Below are positions 1 to 8,161 of a stretch of DNA of 29,911 nucleotides, piece after piece (within the stretch, counting starts at the first letter, position 1; each line of letters begins with the position of its first letter). The position numbers were made by a program, and so were the translations under genes. The notes beneath the pieces are model-generated. The model was given only the letters and a program-made list of their open reading frames with translations, made no database searches and was not told where the DNA came from. Source of the DNA: Prevotellaceae bacterium (GTDB lineage Bacteria; Bacteroidota; Bacteroidia; Bacteroidales; UBA932). Location: NCBI GenBank assembly GCA_031267155.1, contig JAIRZR010000274.1, forward strand, positions 1 through 29,911. Reading direction: 5' to 3'.

Positions 1-60
1 ATATCAATGGCTTCCTTTCAATGCATACAAAGATTTAATAACTTTGAGACATAACATAAA

Positions 61-80
61 CGACATTTTAATAAATGTCG
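61..80. repeat. Small perfect hairpin
   Basis: An 8-bp perfect stem (CGACATTT/AAATGTCG) encloses a 4-nt loop. It lacks a clean T-tract on either strand, so a terminator role for a gene left of the window is only possible. It precedes the small ORF at 119. Confidence 0.4.
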
Positions 81-118
81 GAATAAAATATAACATTAAT
101 TTTACATGAGTACTTATT

Positions 119-274
119 ATGGTAAAAACAAAAAGCGAATATGACGAAAAACTCATACAGACAAATGAACCGGAATTCCTGAGAAAAAAATTAAAAAGTG
201 TCAAAAAATATGCCGATAAAATTGAAGAGCAAATTAAAATATATGAAAATTTGGCAAATACTCAATTGGCTTAA
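119..274 (+). CDS. Possible small hydrophilic protein, 51 aa
   Basis: ATG at 119 opens a 51-codon frame ending in TAA at 272-274; an in-frame TGA at 107-109 fixes the upstream limit. The product is rich in Lys and Glu, with the central part (about residues 20-45) looking like a single amphipathic helix, and it has no signal peptide or membrane segment. I do not recognise a family. It stands alone, with a hairpin upstream and a long palindrome about 70 bp downstream that could end its transcript. The AT-rich composition is unlike the other genes here. It could be a genuine small protein, the remnant of a larger gene, or a chance ORF. Confidence 0.35.
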   Translation: MVKTKSEYDEKLIQTNEPEFLRKKLKSVKKYADKIEEQIKIYENLANTQLA

Positions 275-345
275 TATTAATTAATTGGGAAGGAGTTATA
301 TGAAAGGGATGAAATATCGGTAGAAAACAGTCGAAAATCGGTAAG

Positions 346-395
346 AATCCCGTCAGTCCCCCATTAAGCATGCTTAATGGGGGACTGACGGGATT
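346..395. terminator. Perfect 50-bp palindrome, possible terminator
   Basis: Two perfect 25-nt arms (346-370 and 371-395) meet with no spacer. The plus-strand right arm runs into a short T-tract (GGGATTTTT), so it could act as an intrinsic terminator for the small ORF at 119-274. The stem is much longer than most intrinsic terminators need, so it could also be a member of a palindromic repeat family or a protein-binding site. Confidence 0.5.
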
Positions 396-523
396 TTTGA
401 TTCCGCAATGTTATATGCTTTTCTAAGCGAACAGGCTTGTCGGAATCTTTTCCTTATGCCATTCTGTTATATTCCTGATTTTATTACTCCCACACAAATA
501 ACGGTAGAACCACATTTTTATCT

Positions 524-552
524 CACAATTTTAGCCCGTGCACAGTATAACA
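524..552 (+). repeat. Solo end of dispersed TIR element
   Basis: This 29-bp stretch (CACAATTTTAGCCCG core, then GTATAA) matches the ends of the element at 14077-14362 and the sequence at 1006-1033. It appears without the rest of the element, so it is probably a solo or decayed end. Nothing coding was seen in the surrounding 400-700 region. Confidence 0.5.
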
Positions 553-733
553 ATAATTAAGAGTTTAAATTATGTTTTACGCAAGGATTAATAAGATAAA
601 AGTGTTTGACAACAGGGAGGGTTTTCTATGGTTTAATAAATATGCGGAGATGCAGGGATATGCAGGATTATTTGTCTGAATCAGAATTTACAGGATTACA
701 GGATTGCCGGCGCAATGGCGACAGTGCATTGTC

Positions 734-1033
734 GATTTTGTGCATTTCGGTAACTCCCGTAAGGAGTTGAATTTGGATATGACCGAGCAAGCGGAGTGCA
801 GCTCGGGGTACAGCATACACTCTCTACAACTCCGTAAGGACTTGAATCAAGCAGCAAACTTGAATAGCTCGCAGGGAATTAAACTCCTTCGGAGTTCTGA
901 CGGAACTTGGACCATTTACCCCGAACTGCGCTTCGCTTGCACGGGTTTATCAAAATTGGATGCTTACGACGTCAAAAGACACGAAGCATCTATACATTTT
1001 TATATCATAATTTTAGCCCGCGCCAGTATAATA
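734..1033 (+). repeat. Degenerate copy of dispersed fold-back element
   Basis: Read on the plus strand, this region follows the same order of blocks as the reverse complement of 14077-14362. The blocks are TTTTGTGCATT near the left end, AACTCCGTAAGGAGTT-like palindromes, CCCCGAACTGCGC/GCTTCGCTTGCACGGG blocks, GACGTCAAAAGA.ACGAAGCATC, then TTTTAGCCCGCGC..GTATAATA at the right end (1006-1033). The left terminal repeat is not well preserved. Apparent ORFs here (for example 704-1060) come from the repeat and are not called as genes. Confidence 0.55.
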
Positions 1034-1056
1034 CTCTCCTGCATTATTCTGTCGTG

Positions 1057-2403
1057 TTAAAAGCAGAATCCCGCGCCAAATACATGTCGGAAACTTCCGA
1101 TATACGCTTCATACTCCTTTTTCATTGCAAAGCGGTACTGAAATGTGTATCGCAGGGCTACCGGTCCGATTTTGCCGAGCAGTCCGATTTGGGGCGATAT
1201 GGCATGATAGAAACTGAATTTCGGCTTATCGGAGTTTTCATTTTCATAGGCATACTCTCCGACGCCGGTGTATCCGGGACCGAAAAATATCCATACCGGG
1301 ACATATTTTCTTTCCGGTCTTACAGTCCAGCCGAAAGAAGCGTCGACTTCCGGTCTTTGCGCTTTTTCATAATTTGAACGCATTGCTTCAAACAGATCAG
1401 TGTTGAGTTGAAGCGTAAAAAATCCTCCCGTTTTACGGTTTTTATAACTTCCTGCCGAGATACCGATAGGCGCAGATTCCATCCATTCGTAAGTTAGCGC
1501 TGTAGTAGGCTGCACCTTTTCCTCGATTATGTTCAGGCGTTCGGTGGCTATCTGGAAGTGGTATGTTCCGCATCCTGTGGCTATTACTTTTTCGTACAGG
1601 GCTTTTGCACGTTCGACTTCATTCTGGTTGAAATATTTTTCGGCGTCCGAAAAGTACCTGATGCAGGACTGGTCTTTCTGCGCAATACATTCGGCGTAGC
1701 GTATTGCCACTCCCTCGTCTTCCTGATTGTAGCTAAGAATTTTCTGGTAACGGGTCAGAGCGTTTTCATAGTCCAGAATCTCGAAACTCCTGTCGGCGAT
1801 TTTCTTCAGTATCATGATGGAATCAATAACGGCGATTTTGCTTGCCGTATTTTCGTCGAGAGGCACATCGAAACATTTCACCGCCTGCCGGTACTTCTCC
1901 TTCGATTCGGTGTACGCGCCTTTCCGGAACAGTTCGAGCGCATCCTTGTACGCTTCAAGGTAACATTTCGGGGCGGTAACTATGTACGTCCTTGATTCCT
2001 TTGGCTGCAGGTTGAAGTCTTCAATCTCTGCCGAGGCCATTACCGGCGACATTATTTCCAGCGCTCTTTTTGCGTAGATATAGCCTGTCGGGAAGCGTAG
2101 CAGATACTGTACGGTCGAACCCACTTCGCGTCTGGAAACAATGTCCACTTTGGAGTCCATGCTCGATTCAAACGTCAGGCGCAGCAGAGTGTCGGCTACA
2201 ATGATGACGCATGCGTCCGTTTCGCCGACCGTACAGAGTCCCGAACTTGTTACAGTGTCCCGTTCGATAATCAGTTTTTGGGACATGGCGGGCAGACTGC
2301 TTAGACACAGCGCTGTCAGCAAAAGGAGAAAACTTTTGCCTTGTACCGGTTTTACTTTCCGGCTGCCGGTGCAGCCTTTCTTTTTGTAAAAATCAATAGT
2401 CAT
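1057..2403 (-). CDS. Exported TPR protein with C-terminal beta-barrel-like domain
   Basis: This is a 448-aa protein and the last gene of the five-gene minus-strand operon. A long basic N-region (about 22 residues) precedes a hydrophobic stretch and a likely cleavage site after A-M-S. A beta-rich domain follows, then TPR-like helices at about residues 147-271 (F-R-K-G-A-Y-T-E-S-K-E-K-Y-R-Q-A and similar). The C-terminal part, about 300-448, has alternating hydrophobic strands rich in Gly, Tyr and Phe and ends in Phe, as outer-membrane proteins often do. Conserved-looking segments are SAPIGISAGSYKNRKTGG and WIFFGPGYTGVGEY. From memory, uncharacterised Bacteroidota proteins of this type sit next to NTF2-like genes, as here. 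The function is unknown; I infer a periplasm-facing scaffold anchored in the outer membrane. The gap to the upstream gene is 33 bp. Confidence 0.85.
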   Translation of the reverse strand: MTIDFYKKKGCTGSRKVKPVQGKSFLLLLTALCLSSLPAMSQKLIIERDTVTSSGLCTVGETDACVIIVADTLLRLTFESSMDSKVDIVSRREVGSTVQYLLRFPTGYIYAKRALEIMSPVMASAEIEDFNLQPKESRTYIVTAPKCYLEAYKDALELFRKGAYTESKEKYRQAVKCFDVPLDENTASKIAVIDSIMILKKIADRSFEILDYENALTRYQKILSYNQEDEGVAIRYAECIAQKDQSCIRYFSDAEKYFNQNEVERAKALYEKVIATGCGTYHFQIATERLNIIEEKVQPTTALTYEWMESAPIGISAGSYKNRKTGGFFTLQLNTDLFEAMRSNYEKAQRPEVDASFGWTVRPERKYVPVWIFFGPGYTGVGEYAYENENSDKPKFSFYHAISPQIGLLGKIGPVALRYTFQYRFAMKKEYEAYIGSFRHVFGAGFCF

Positions 2404-2436
2404 AATATTTCAATTAATTTATATTTTAATACTTAT

Positions 2437-3435
2437 CTATCTGTTCAGTTTACCGAATGAGCCGACATGAAATCGTTCTTCGCGGGCAAGTTCCCTTCCG
2501 TTATATTTTTCGGGCTGCCATGTGCGGACATGTATAAGCGGATTGTCGTCATCTTTGAAATCAATCATGAGGAAGAGATATCCTACGTCGCTGTAGTTTG
2601 TTGTGTTCCATTTCTGTTTCAGGGTGACGCCGTATATTTCGCTGTACTTGGGATGCGTCATGACCTCGATGTCTTCAAATCCGATGTTGATGTATTTGTT
2701 GTTTGCAAAAATACCTTCAAGTTTGGCGACGTATTCCTGCTTGGTCTGTGTCTGGTAAACGATTTTCTCTGTTCCTATATTTTTGAGCACCTGGTCGGAA
2801 TTGGGCTTTTCCTTCACCACTTTTCCGGTTATGATCAGGGCATTGTTGCTGAACACCTTTTTGATATGGTCCAGGTCCCTGATATTGTACGAAGTCCGGA
2901 ACTGTTCGACAAAATCCAGTATCCTCATTCTCCGCGCGAGGTCTTCGACCGAGGCGTTGTTCAGCAGAATCTGGTCGATTCGCGCGTTGTCGACGGCGAC
3001 GAAAATATCGTCTATTTTGCCGCTTTTCGTGTAGTTAATCACCAGATTGTGTTCACGGTCTTCTTCCGGCGCGGCGAGTATGCTTACCGGAATGTCGCGC
3101 ACCTGATATCCTCCCTGCATCCGGTGGAGGCATTTCCGTTCCACATTCGATATCGGGCATATCATTTCGCTTGACGATTGCCACATCGAAAGCAGTGTCT
3201 GCGCCGCTTCGTCCGAGATGTCGATTCCCGAAGTATCGGGGAGTGTTCCTTCTATCATGCAGACGCTCATGGCTGTAAGCAGCAGTGAAGTGTTCAGTTC
3301 GATTTGCATTTTCGCAATTCCTTCCTCGATTCCTTCGGTGATGTGAAGCTGTGTGACTCCTTCCTGCGCGTACGTTCTGACTGTGAAAGTTACAGTCAGG
3401 AATAAAATAATTGACAATGTTCTTTTTAGTATCAT
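2437..3435 (-). CDS. Exported NTF2-like domain protein
   Basis: A 332-aa protein with an N-terminal signal peptide (cleavage probably after T-Y-A-Q). The first half, about residues 25-160, is a domain I do not recognise. From about residue 163 to the end it resembles the NTF2/SnoaL-like cone fold as found in Bacteroidota: a first helix F-V-E-Q-F-R-T-S-Y, then D-L-D-H-I-K-K-V-F-S-N-N-A-L-I-I-T-G, and a late strand pair containing H-V-R-T-W-Q-P. NTF2-like domains often bind small ligands or dimerise; no catalytic role can be read here. It ends with TAG, showing amber is a normal stop in this genome. It lies 6 bp after the upstream gene and 33 bp before the TPR/barrel gene, so it is clearly operonic. 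Confidence 0.85.
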   Translation of the reverse strand: MILKRTLSIILFLTVTFTVRTYAQEGVTQLHITEGIEEGIAKMQIELNTSLLLTAMSVCMIEGTLPDTSGIDISDEAAQTLLSMWQSSSEMICPISNVERKCLHRMQGGYQVRDIPVSILAAPEEDREHNLVINYTKSGKIDDIFVAVDNARIDQILLNNASVEDLARRMRILDFVEQFRTSYNIRDLDHIKKVFSNNALIITGKVVKEKPNSDQVLKNIGTEKIVYQTQTKQEYVAKLEGIFANNKYINIGFEDIEVMTHPKYSEIYGVTLKQKWNTTNYSDVGYLFLMIDFKDDDNPLIHVRTWQPEKYNGRELAREERFHVGSFGKLNR

Positions 3436-3441
3436 AATAAT

Positions 3442-4569
3442 TTAATTAACTGTTGAAAATAAATTCTTTATATTGTGCTGCGGGATGTTTGAATAAAATT
3501 CAGCCTGTAGCATTCCCCTGTCTTTGAAAACGGTATCCGTATCGGTTTTGACATTCAGCATGTGTATGTAGTTGAATTTTTTACTGTATACTATTACATA
3601 TACGTTCAGCATGTCCTGGTTTGCCGTTTCCACATGGCAGTAAATGCTTGATTCCGCCTGAAAGAAGCAGATGAAATCGCTTAGCTTCATTTCAAATTCG
3701 GGCGTGAAATTGCTGTACTGCCGGTGTTTTATGTGGAGCTGCAAACTTGTGTTCATATAGGGCAGCAGGAACAGGTTTTTCAGCGAAACTCCGGGATAGT
3801 CGGCGTCGTATACGGGCTGGAATTTTCCTTCGCTGTTCCTGAAGCAGCAGATGTCGGAGTTGAGCCTGGGCAAGATGAATGAGTCGCCTTTCCGTTCGAA
3901 AATCCTGCTGTTATGCGGGTTTACGCTCATTTCGTCTACATTGAAATCGATGATTCTTTTCTGCGATTCGCTGCAGTAGCTTGCCGGCAGCAATTCGCTG
4001 AGCGCCTCGTCCGATTCTTTTTTATTTGTACCGAATATGAGTTCGCGCGAAACGGGAAAAGTCATTTCGAAAGTCCCGTAAGCGTCCGGTTTCCATATAG
4101 CGGTATACTTTTTTTCGGTTTGCACGAGCGTAAAGTGAGTGGACATCTGCATTCTGTTCAGGATGTTCGAAAGGGCGGCGGGCGATAAACTGCTGTTTCC
4201 CGTCAGTTTCTTTTCTTCAAGATTGACGCCGTATTCTTCCAGTTTCCGGGACATTCCGGCAGCTGTTTTCTGTTGCAGCAGTTCCAGCAAAAAACGCTCA
4301 ATGAAACTGCATACGGGGAAATTGATCATCTCCTTGGCTTCCTGACTGAATAGCGATATGCCCAGATGAGCTACTTCGTTTTTACTGTTATATTTCACCG
4401 TCAGCGATTTTCCCCTGATTATTTCGGGACAGTCGAAAATGCTGTCCTTTGCGGGCAAACAGATTCCGGACACGTATTCTCCTATCTCCGCCAGCTTGTG
4501 CGACGCGTAGGTCTGAGCCGAGAGGGGAATGTAAATCAGGATAAATATATATGCAACATAAGATTTCAT
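3442..4569 (-). CDS. Exported protein of unknown function, 375 aa
   Basis: Third gene of the five-gene operon, 5 bp after the proline-rich gene and 6 bp before the NTF2-like gene. The first ~20 residues form a signal peptide (hydrophobic Y-I-F-I-L-I-Y-I-P-L-S-A). No lipobox Cys and no further membrane segment is evident, so it is probably periplasmic or surface-exposed. The rest is a mixed alpha/beta sequence without repeats or a motif that I recognise. Its reality rests on the full-length open frame with a signal peptide, tight packing in the operon and codon use like its neighbours. A role with the other exported proteins of the operon is inferred from position only. Confidence 0.8.
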   Translation of the reverse strand: MKSYVAYIFILIYIPLSAQTYASHKLAEIGEYVSGICLPAKDSIFDCPEIIRGKSLTVKYNSKNEVAHLGISLFSQEAKEMINFPVCSFIERFLLELLQQKTAAGMSRKLEEYGVNLEEKKLTGNSSLSPAALSNILNRMQMSTHFTLVQTEKKYTAIWKPDAYGTFEMTFPVSRELIFGTNKKESDEALSELLPASYCSESQKRIIDFNVDEMSVNPHNSRIFERKGDSFILPRLNSDICCFRNSEGKFQPVYDADYPGVSLKNLFLLPYMNTSLQLHIKHRQYSNFTPEFEMKLSDFICFFQAESSIYCHVETANQDMLNVYVIVYSKKFNYIHMLNVKTDTDTVFKDRGMLQAEFYSNIPQHNIKNLFSTVN

Positions 4570-4574
4570 TCGCT

Positions 4575-5375
4575 TTAATTTACTTTTCTTATTAAGAATA
4601 TTTTCCTTACATTACCGGCTTTATCATACAGGCGACCCTGCAGTATTTTACCGTTTTTGATTTCGCCTTCAAAATAATCTCCTGCCTTCGCGTCATACTG
4701 TTCTCCCGATTCGGTAGTGATGCGCGTGGGTTCGGAATAGATGATCTTCCTTTGTTTACCATCCTTTACCGGCTGTGTCGGCTTTACCGGTGGTACCGAC
4801 TGTGTCGGCGGTACTGGCGGTACTGGCGGTGTTGGCGGTACCGGAGGTACTGGTGGTGTTGGCGTTGTTGGCGGTACCGGCGTTGTTGGAGGTACCGGTG
4901 GTATTGCTGGTGTTGGCGGTACCGGAGGTACTGGTGGTGTTGGCGGATAAGATTTATTCAAAGAATCTACCATTTGCGCAATAGAAAAAGTGGAATCGCT
5001 GTTTGATTTTTGAGTACTTTTCTCGACTGTTTGCGACAGTACTTTCCGGTTGCTCTGTATTTTTTTTAGAGTCAGGCCTTCTCCCTGGGATGAGGAAGAG
5101 TTTCCCGAAATCGAATCGGACGCCTTTTTTTCACACTCCGCTATTTTTTGCTCAATTTCCTTTAATTCCTCCTTGCATTTTTTGATGCTGCTTATCAGTT
5201 CCGGCACCTCGCCCGATGATTCCTTTCTGATTTTATCATTCCTGTCACGGTAATCGCTCCATGCCTTGTCAATTTGAGACTGGAATTGCTTCTGACAGTC
5301 GCTTTGTGCACTGGATATAAAGCACAATAAGAAAAACGTCAGAAAAATAATTATTGCCTTCATTCTATTATTCAT
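4575..5375 (-). CDS. Exported coiled-coil / proline-rich repeat protein with C-terminal MORN-like motif
   Basis: A 266-aa protein. Residues 1-24 form a signal peptide. Residues about 30-90 are charged and heptad-like (K-K-C-K-E-E-L-K-E-I-E-Q-K-I), suggesting a coiled coil, and contain several Cys. A Ser/Gln-rich stretch follows. Residues about 142-200 are a repeat of P-P-V-P-P-T-P type units, probably an extended polyproline stalk. The last ~50 residues hold Y-F-E-G-E-I-K-N-G-K-I, resembling one MORN unit and echoing the MORN array of the preceding gene. A cell-envelope or periplasm-spanning linker is a reasonable inference. It begins 11 bp after the TPR/MORN gene and ends 5 bp before the next. 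Its proline region is encoded by imperfect short DNA repeats, so length may vary between strains. Confidence 0.8.
   Translation of the reverse strand: MNNRMKAIIIFLTFFLLCFISSAQSDCQKQFQSQIDKAWSDYRDRNDKIRKESSGEVPELISSIKKCKEELKEIEQKIAECEKKASDSISGNSSSSQGEGLTLKKIQSNRKVLSQTVEKSTQKSNSDSTFSIAQMVDSLNKSYPPTPPVPPVPPTPAIPPVPPTTPVPPTTPTPPVPPVPPTPPVPPVPPTQSVPPVKPTQPVKDGKQRKIIYSEPTRITTESGEQYDAKAGDYFEGEIKNGKILQGRLYDKAGNVRKIFLIRKVN
4775..4955. repeat. Imperfect in-frame repeats encoding the proline-rich stalk
   Basis: The plus strand shows many repetitions of GGTACTGGCGGT / GGTGTTGGCGGTACCGGAGG-like units, in multiples of three bases, inside the proline-rich gene. Frame is preserved, so expansion or contraction would change stalk length. 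Open frames on the opposite strand here are composition artefacts. Confidence 0.75.
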
Positions 5376-5386
5376 TTTATTAATTG

Positions 5387-7483
5387 TTAATTATTAATTG
5401 TTAATTGTTCAATGCGTTTAGCGGTTTCATCATACTTGCACGGACCTTCGTAGATCTCGCCGTTGGCATACTTGATTTTACCAGTTTGCGCTTCGCCGTT
5501 TTTCCATATACCTTCATATATATCGCCATTTGCCATCGAATATTTTCCAGTACCATTTCTTTTTCCGTTTTTCCATTCACCCTCATACTGCTCGCCGCCG
5601 AGGTATGAAAATATCCCGTTTCCGTGAAATTTCCCGTTAAGGAAACCTCCCGTATAGACACCCATGCCGGGGACGGTGTATTTTCCCGTTCCATAATACT
5701 TGCTGTCTTTCCATTCGCCCAGATATTCGTACCCCGAGCTCAGTATGGCATGTCCGTAGCCGTTTGATTTGCCCGAAATATCCGTCCAGCCCTTGTATAC
5801 TCCGTTTCGATTTACGATTTCCTGATAGGAAAAACCCTGTGTGGCATACTCGAAGTTTTCACGGATTTCACGAATCAGGTTACTGCTGTCAGGGCTGGAC
5901 AGTGAAGATTTGGAAGTTTCGATTACTTTTCCGGCAAGTTTTTTATACGCCTGCTTATTGAAATCCTTTCGCGCATTTGTTTTTAAGAGGGATTTATAAT
6001 CTTCATTATTCAGCAGTTCTTCTTTCTTAAATTCCCTGTACCCGAACAGTTCGTTTCCTTTGGAGGCAAATGTGATACTGTATTCGGGATAAAGCCTGTA
6101 CAGTTTCATTGTCTTGCTTGACTGCTGTATGTCGGTTTTTTTGCTGTTCGAGCGTTCGGTATAGAATGTTTGTTCCAGAACCAGATTTGCACAGCCGGTA
6201 AACAGTCTTTTAATATGCATGTCCAGCGTTACTACTGTGGTTTTCGAGGCGGACAGCTCTGAAAACAGGAATGATATCCCCGCTACAACTATGTCGGTTA
6301 CAATATTATCCACCAGCATCCCGACCGTGTGCACGGCAGATTCGGCAAATCCCTTTTTGTTTTCCTTCAGTTCTTCGTCGCCAAAATACAGGGTAGCCGT
6401 ATTGCTGTCCCCGTGTATTTCCAGATTGTCTGTAATGGCTAAAAAGTTCCTCATTTCGATGGTATTGCCGGTCGAATACTTGACGGCGGAGGTCTGTCCC
6501 GACATGTTCGACAGTAAATACTGGAACGGATGTCCAGCGTACATGCCGTGCTTTTTTGCCAGTGTACAGTGAGGGAGAATGCGTGCAAAATACTTTGACT
6601 CTTTGTTCACTATCTCCAGAACCAGATACGGCAGTCCCCCTCCGTCTTCCGAATAGCCGGAGACCCAGATGCCGCACAAATCATCTTCGAACGGGATTTT
6701 GGTTACGGTTTTTGCTGCCCGGTTTGTATTGTCCATTTCGGACACAACCTGCTCGTGTATTTCGACGTATGATTCAAGCGTATTGATTGCTTCCTGCATT
6801 TTTACGGTATTGCCGGCCTTACCGTAAATGTTTGCCAGAAGCATGTTGGACTGCGCAAACAGCGGATGATTCGGCGACACAAGGCTGACAATCCGGTTAA
6901 GCAGGGTTCCGGCAATTCCGTAATTGTTTTCCGTAATGGCAGTCTGCGCCTTTTCCCACAGAGTGTTGATATCGGTGTCTTCGGTCACGCCGGGCGGAAG
7001 GTTTCCGGAATTTTCCGCAGGTGGATTTACTGCCGCAGGATTATCATCTTTCTTTATTTCCGAAGGTTTTGGCGGTTCGGCAAGCGCCTGCGAAAGGCTG
7101 CTGTCGGCAAGAGTGTTTTCGCTTTTCAATTTCTCCTCCAGACGTGCAACAGTGTTTTTCAAGGCGTCTGCATTTTTGTCTGCAGGATTCAGTTCCAGAT
7201 ATTTCCGATACAGTGGCAGCGCTAATTTAAGCGAAGCGAGGTTGTTTTCGTCTGCTGCATAAATATTCGCCAGCCTCAAATAGGGAGTGGGCAAATTCTG
7301 ATCAATGGAAAGAAGCGTTTTATAAATCTCTACGGCTTCTTCTTTTTTGTTACTTTTCTCGGCTTTTTGCGCTTTATAGTACATGTTTAAAACCTGTTCA
7401 CGGGTTACAAGTTCCTGTTGCTGCGCAAACATTTCAACCGAAATGCAAAATAATATGATTGATAATAATAACTTGTTTTTCAT
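5387..7483 (-). CDS. Exported TPR protein with C-terminal MORN repeats
   Basis: A 698-aa protein and first gene of the five-gene operon. The signal peptide covers residues 1-21 (cleavage near M-F-A-Q). A TPR block lies at about 25-110, then an Ala/Pro-rich linker at about 120-165 and further TPR-like helices at about 170-245. A central region at about 265-540 has no motif that I recognise. About residues 557-688 hold five to six MORN repeats with the Y-x-G-E-W-K-x-G-K-x-x-G-x-G pattern (for example Y-E-G-E-W-K-N-G-K-R-N-G-T-G-K-Y). MORN arrays usually act as protein or lipid-proximal scaffolds; in bacteria their function is poorly known. The last residues (Q-L-T-I-N-N) are encoded by TTAATTG-type repeats that continue past the stop. 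A promoter lies about 165 bp upstream. Confidence 0.88.
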   Translation of the reverse strand: MKNKLLLSIILFCISVEMFAQQQELVTREQVLNMYYKAQKAEKSNKKEEAVEIYKTLLSIDQNLPTPYLRLANIYAADENNLASLKLALPLYRKYLELNPADKNADALKNTVARLEEKLKSENTLADSSLSQALAEPPKPSEIKKDDNPAAVNPPAENSGNLPPGVTEDTDINTLWEKAQTAITENNYGIAGTLLNRIVSLVSPNHPLFAQSNMLLANIYGKAGNTVKMQEAINTLESYVEIHEQVVSEMDNTNRAAKTVTKIPFEDDLCGIWVSGYSEDGGGLPYLVLEIVNKESKYFARILPHCTLAKKHGMYAGHPFQYLLSNMSGQTSAVKYSTGNTIEMRNFLAITDNLEIHGDSNTATLYFGDEELKENKKGFAESAVHTVGMLVDNIVTDIVVAGISFLFSELSASKTTVVTLDMHIKRLFTGCANLVLEQTFYTERSNSKKTDIQQSSKTMKLYRLYPEYSITFASKGNELFGYREFKKEELLNNEDYKSLLKTNARKDFNKQAYKKLAGKVIETSKSSLSSPDSSNLIREIRENFEYATQGFSYQEIVNRNGVYKGWTDISGKSNGYGHAILSSGYEYLGEWKDSKYYGTGKYTVPGMGVYTGGFLNGKFHGNGIFSYLGGEQYEGEWKNGKRNGTGKYSMANGDIYEGIWKNGEAQTGKIKYANGEIYEGPCKYDETAKRIEQLTINN

Positions 7484-7647
7484 AATGATATCTTTTTAAT
7501 CGTTATATATTTTTCATAATCTTGCTTTTCGTAAAAACAATATCAAAGCAGTTGTACGCTACTTGATTTCCAGGATCTTTATATGATAAAAGACACATAT
7601 TTTTACATTTTTTTACTTATTCTTTCTACTGTAACATTTTTCCGCGG

Positions 7648-7676
7648 CAAAGGTACGACTATTTTTTGATTTGCAA
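7648..7676 (-). promoter_or_regulatory. Promoter of the five-gene operon
   Basis: On the minus strand, TACCTTTG at 7655-7648 fits the Bacteroidota -7 box TAnnTTTG exactly. A TTGC at 7676-7673 is placed about 18 nt upstream as a -33 box. Transcription would start near 7640, giving an untranslated leader of roughly 155 nt before the ATG at 7483. Confidence 0.65.
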
Positions 7677-7836
7677 TTATTTTTTACAGCTTTTTTATAC
7701 TTAGAATTACCAATATGTCATCCCTACGGGTGGGGTGTTAAAAATCCGGGTACAAATTTTAAAATTTACATCCTATAAATTATGATATGAGACTGTTTCC
7801 CATCCCGGGAAACTTTAGAGTTAAAAATTAAGAGTT

Positions 7837-7887
7837 AAGAACTAAAAGTGCTGGCGCGCGTTAGCTAACTTTTAACTTTTAGTTCTT
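7837..7887. repeat. Inverted repeat with AAGAACTAAAAGT arms
   Basis: Arms 7837-7849 and 7875-7887 are perfect reverse complements (13 nt) around a GC-rich loop containing GCGCGCG. The AGTTAAGA-type sequence also recurs as direct repeats before the SusC gene and after the SusD gene. Confidence 0.55.
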
Positions 7888-8087
7888 GGCTCTAAAAGTT
7901 CAGCCTTTGACTACGTCGAACTTGCGTTTCAGGCAGTGGCCGGAAGGTGAGCGTTTGCCGCAGGTCGCGACCTGCGGTTATGAAAATAAAGCCCTTCGGG
8001 CTATCACGCCTCAAGAAAACTTTGAACGAATATTTTTTGAAACAATAACCGGATTTTAACAAAGAGTCTAAAAAAATCCTCACATCG

Positions 8088-8161
8088 TCATTGCAAGCGA
8101 AGCAAAGCAATCCAGAATACTGTTAATAACTATATTGCTTCGGGCTGTGTCTTCGTAATGA
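8088..8161. repeat. Dispersed inverted repeat, AAGCAATCC family (copy 1)
   Basis: It starts TCATTGCAAGCGAAGC and ends in TTCGTAATGA, with AAGCAATCCAGAATACTGTTAATAAC in between. The arms are degenerate compared with the copy at 8743-8810, and the centre resembles the copy at 8864-8937. Confidence 0.55.

Noticed and set aside
704..1377. Plus-strand ORFs of 118 and 156 codons
   Set aside because: The first lies on the dispersed fold-back element; the second runs antisense into the TPR/barrel-like gene. Neither has protein-like features.
4741..5006. Gly/Thr-rich and Arg/Tyr-rich plus-strand ORFs
   Set aside because: They are antisense translations of the proline-repeat region in the exported coiled-coil gene.
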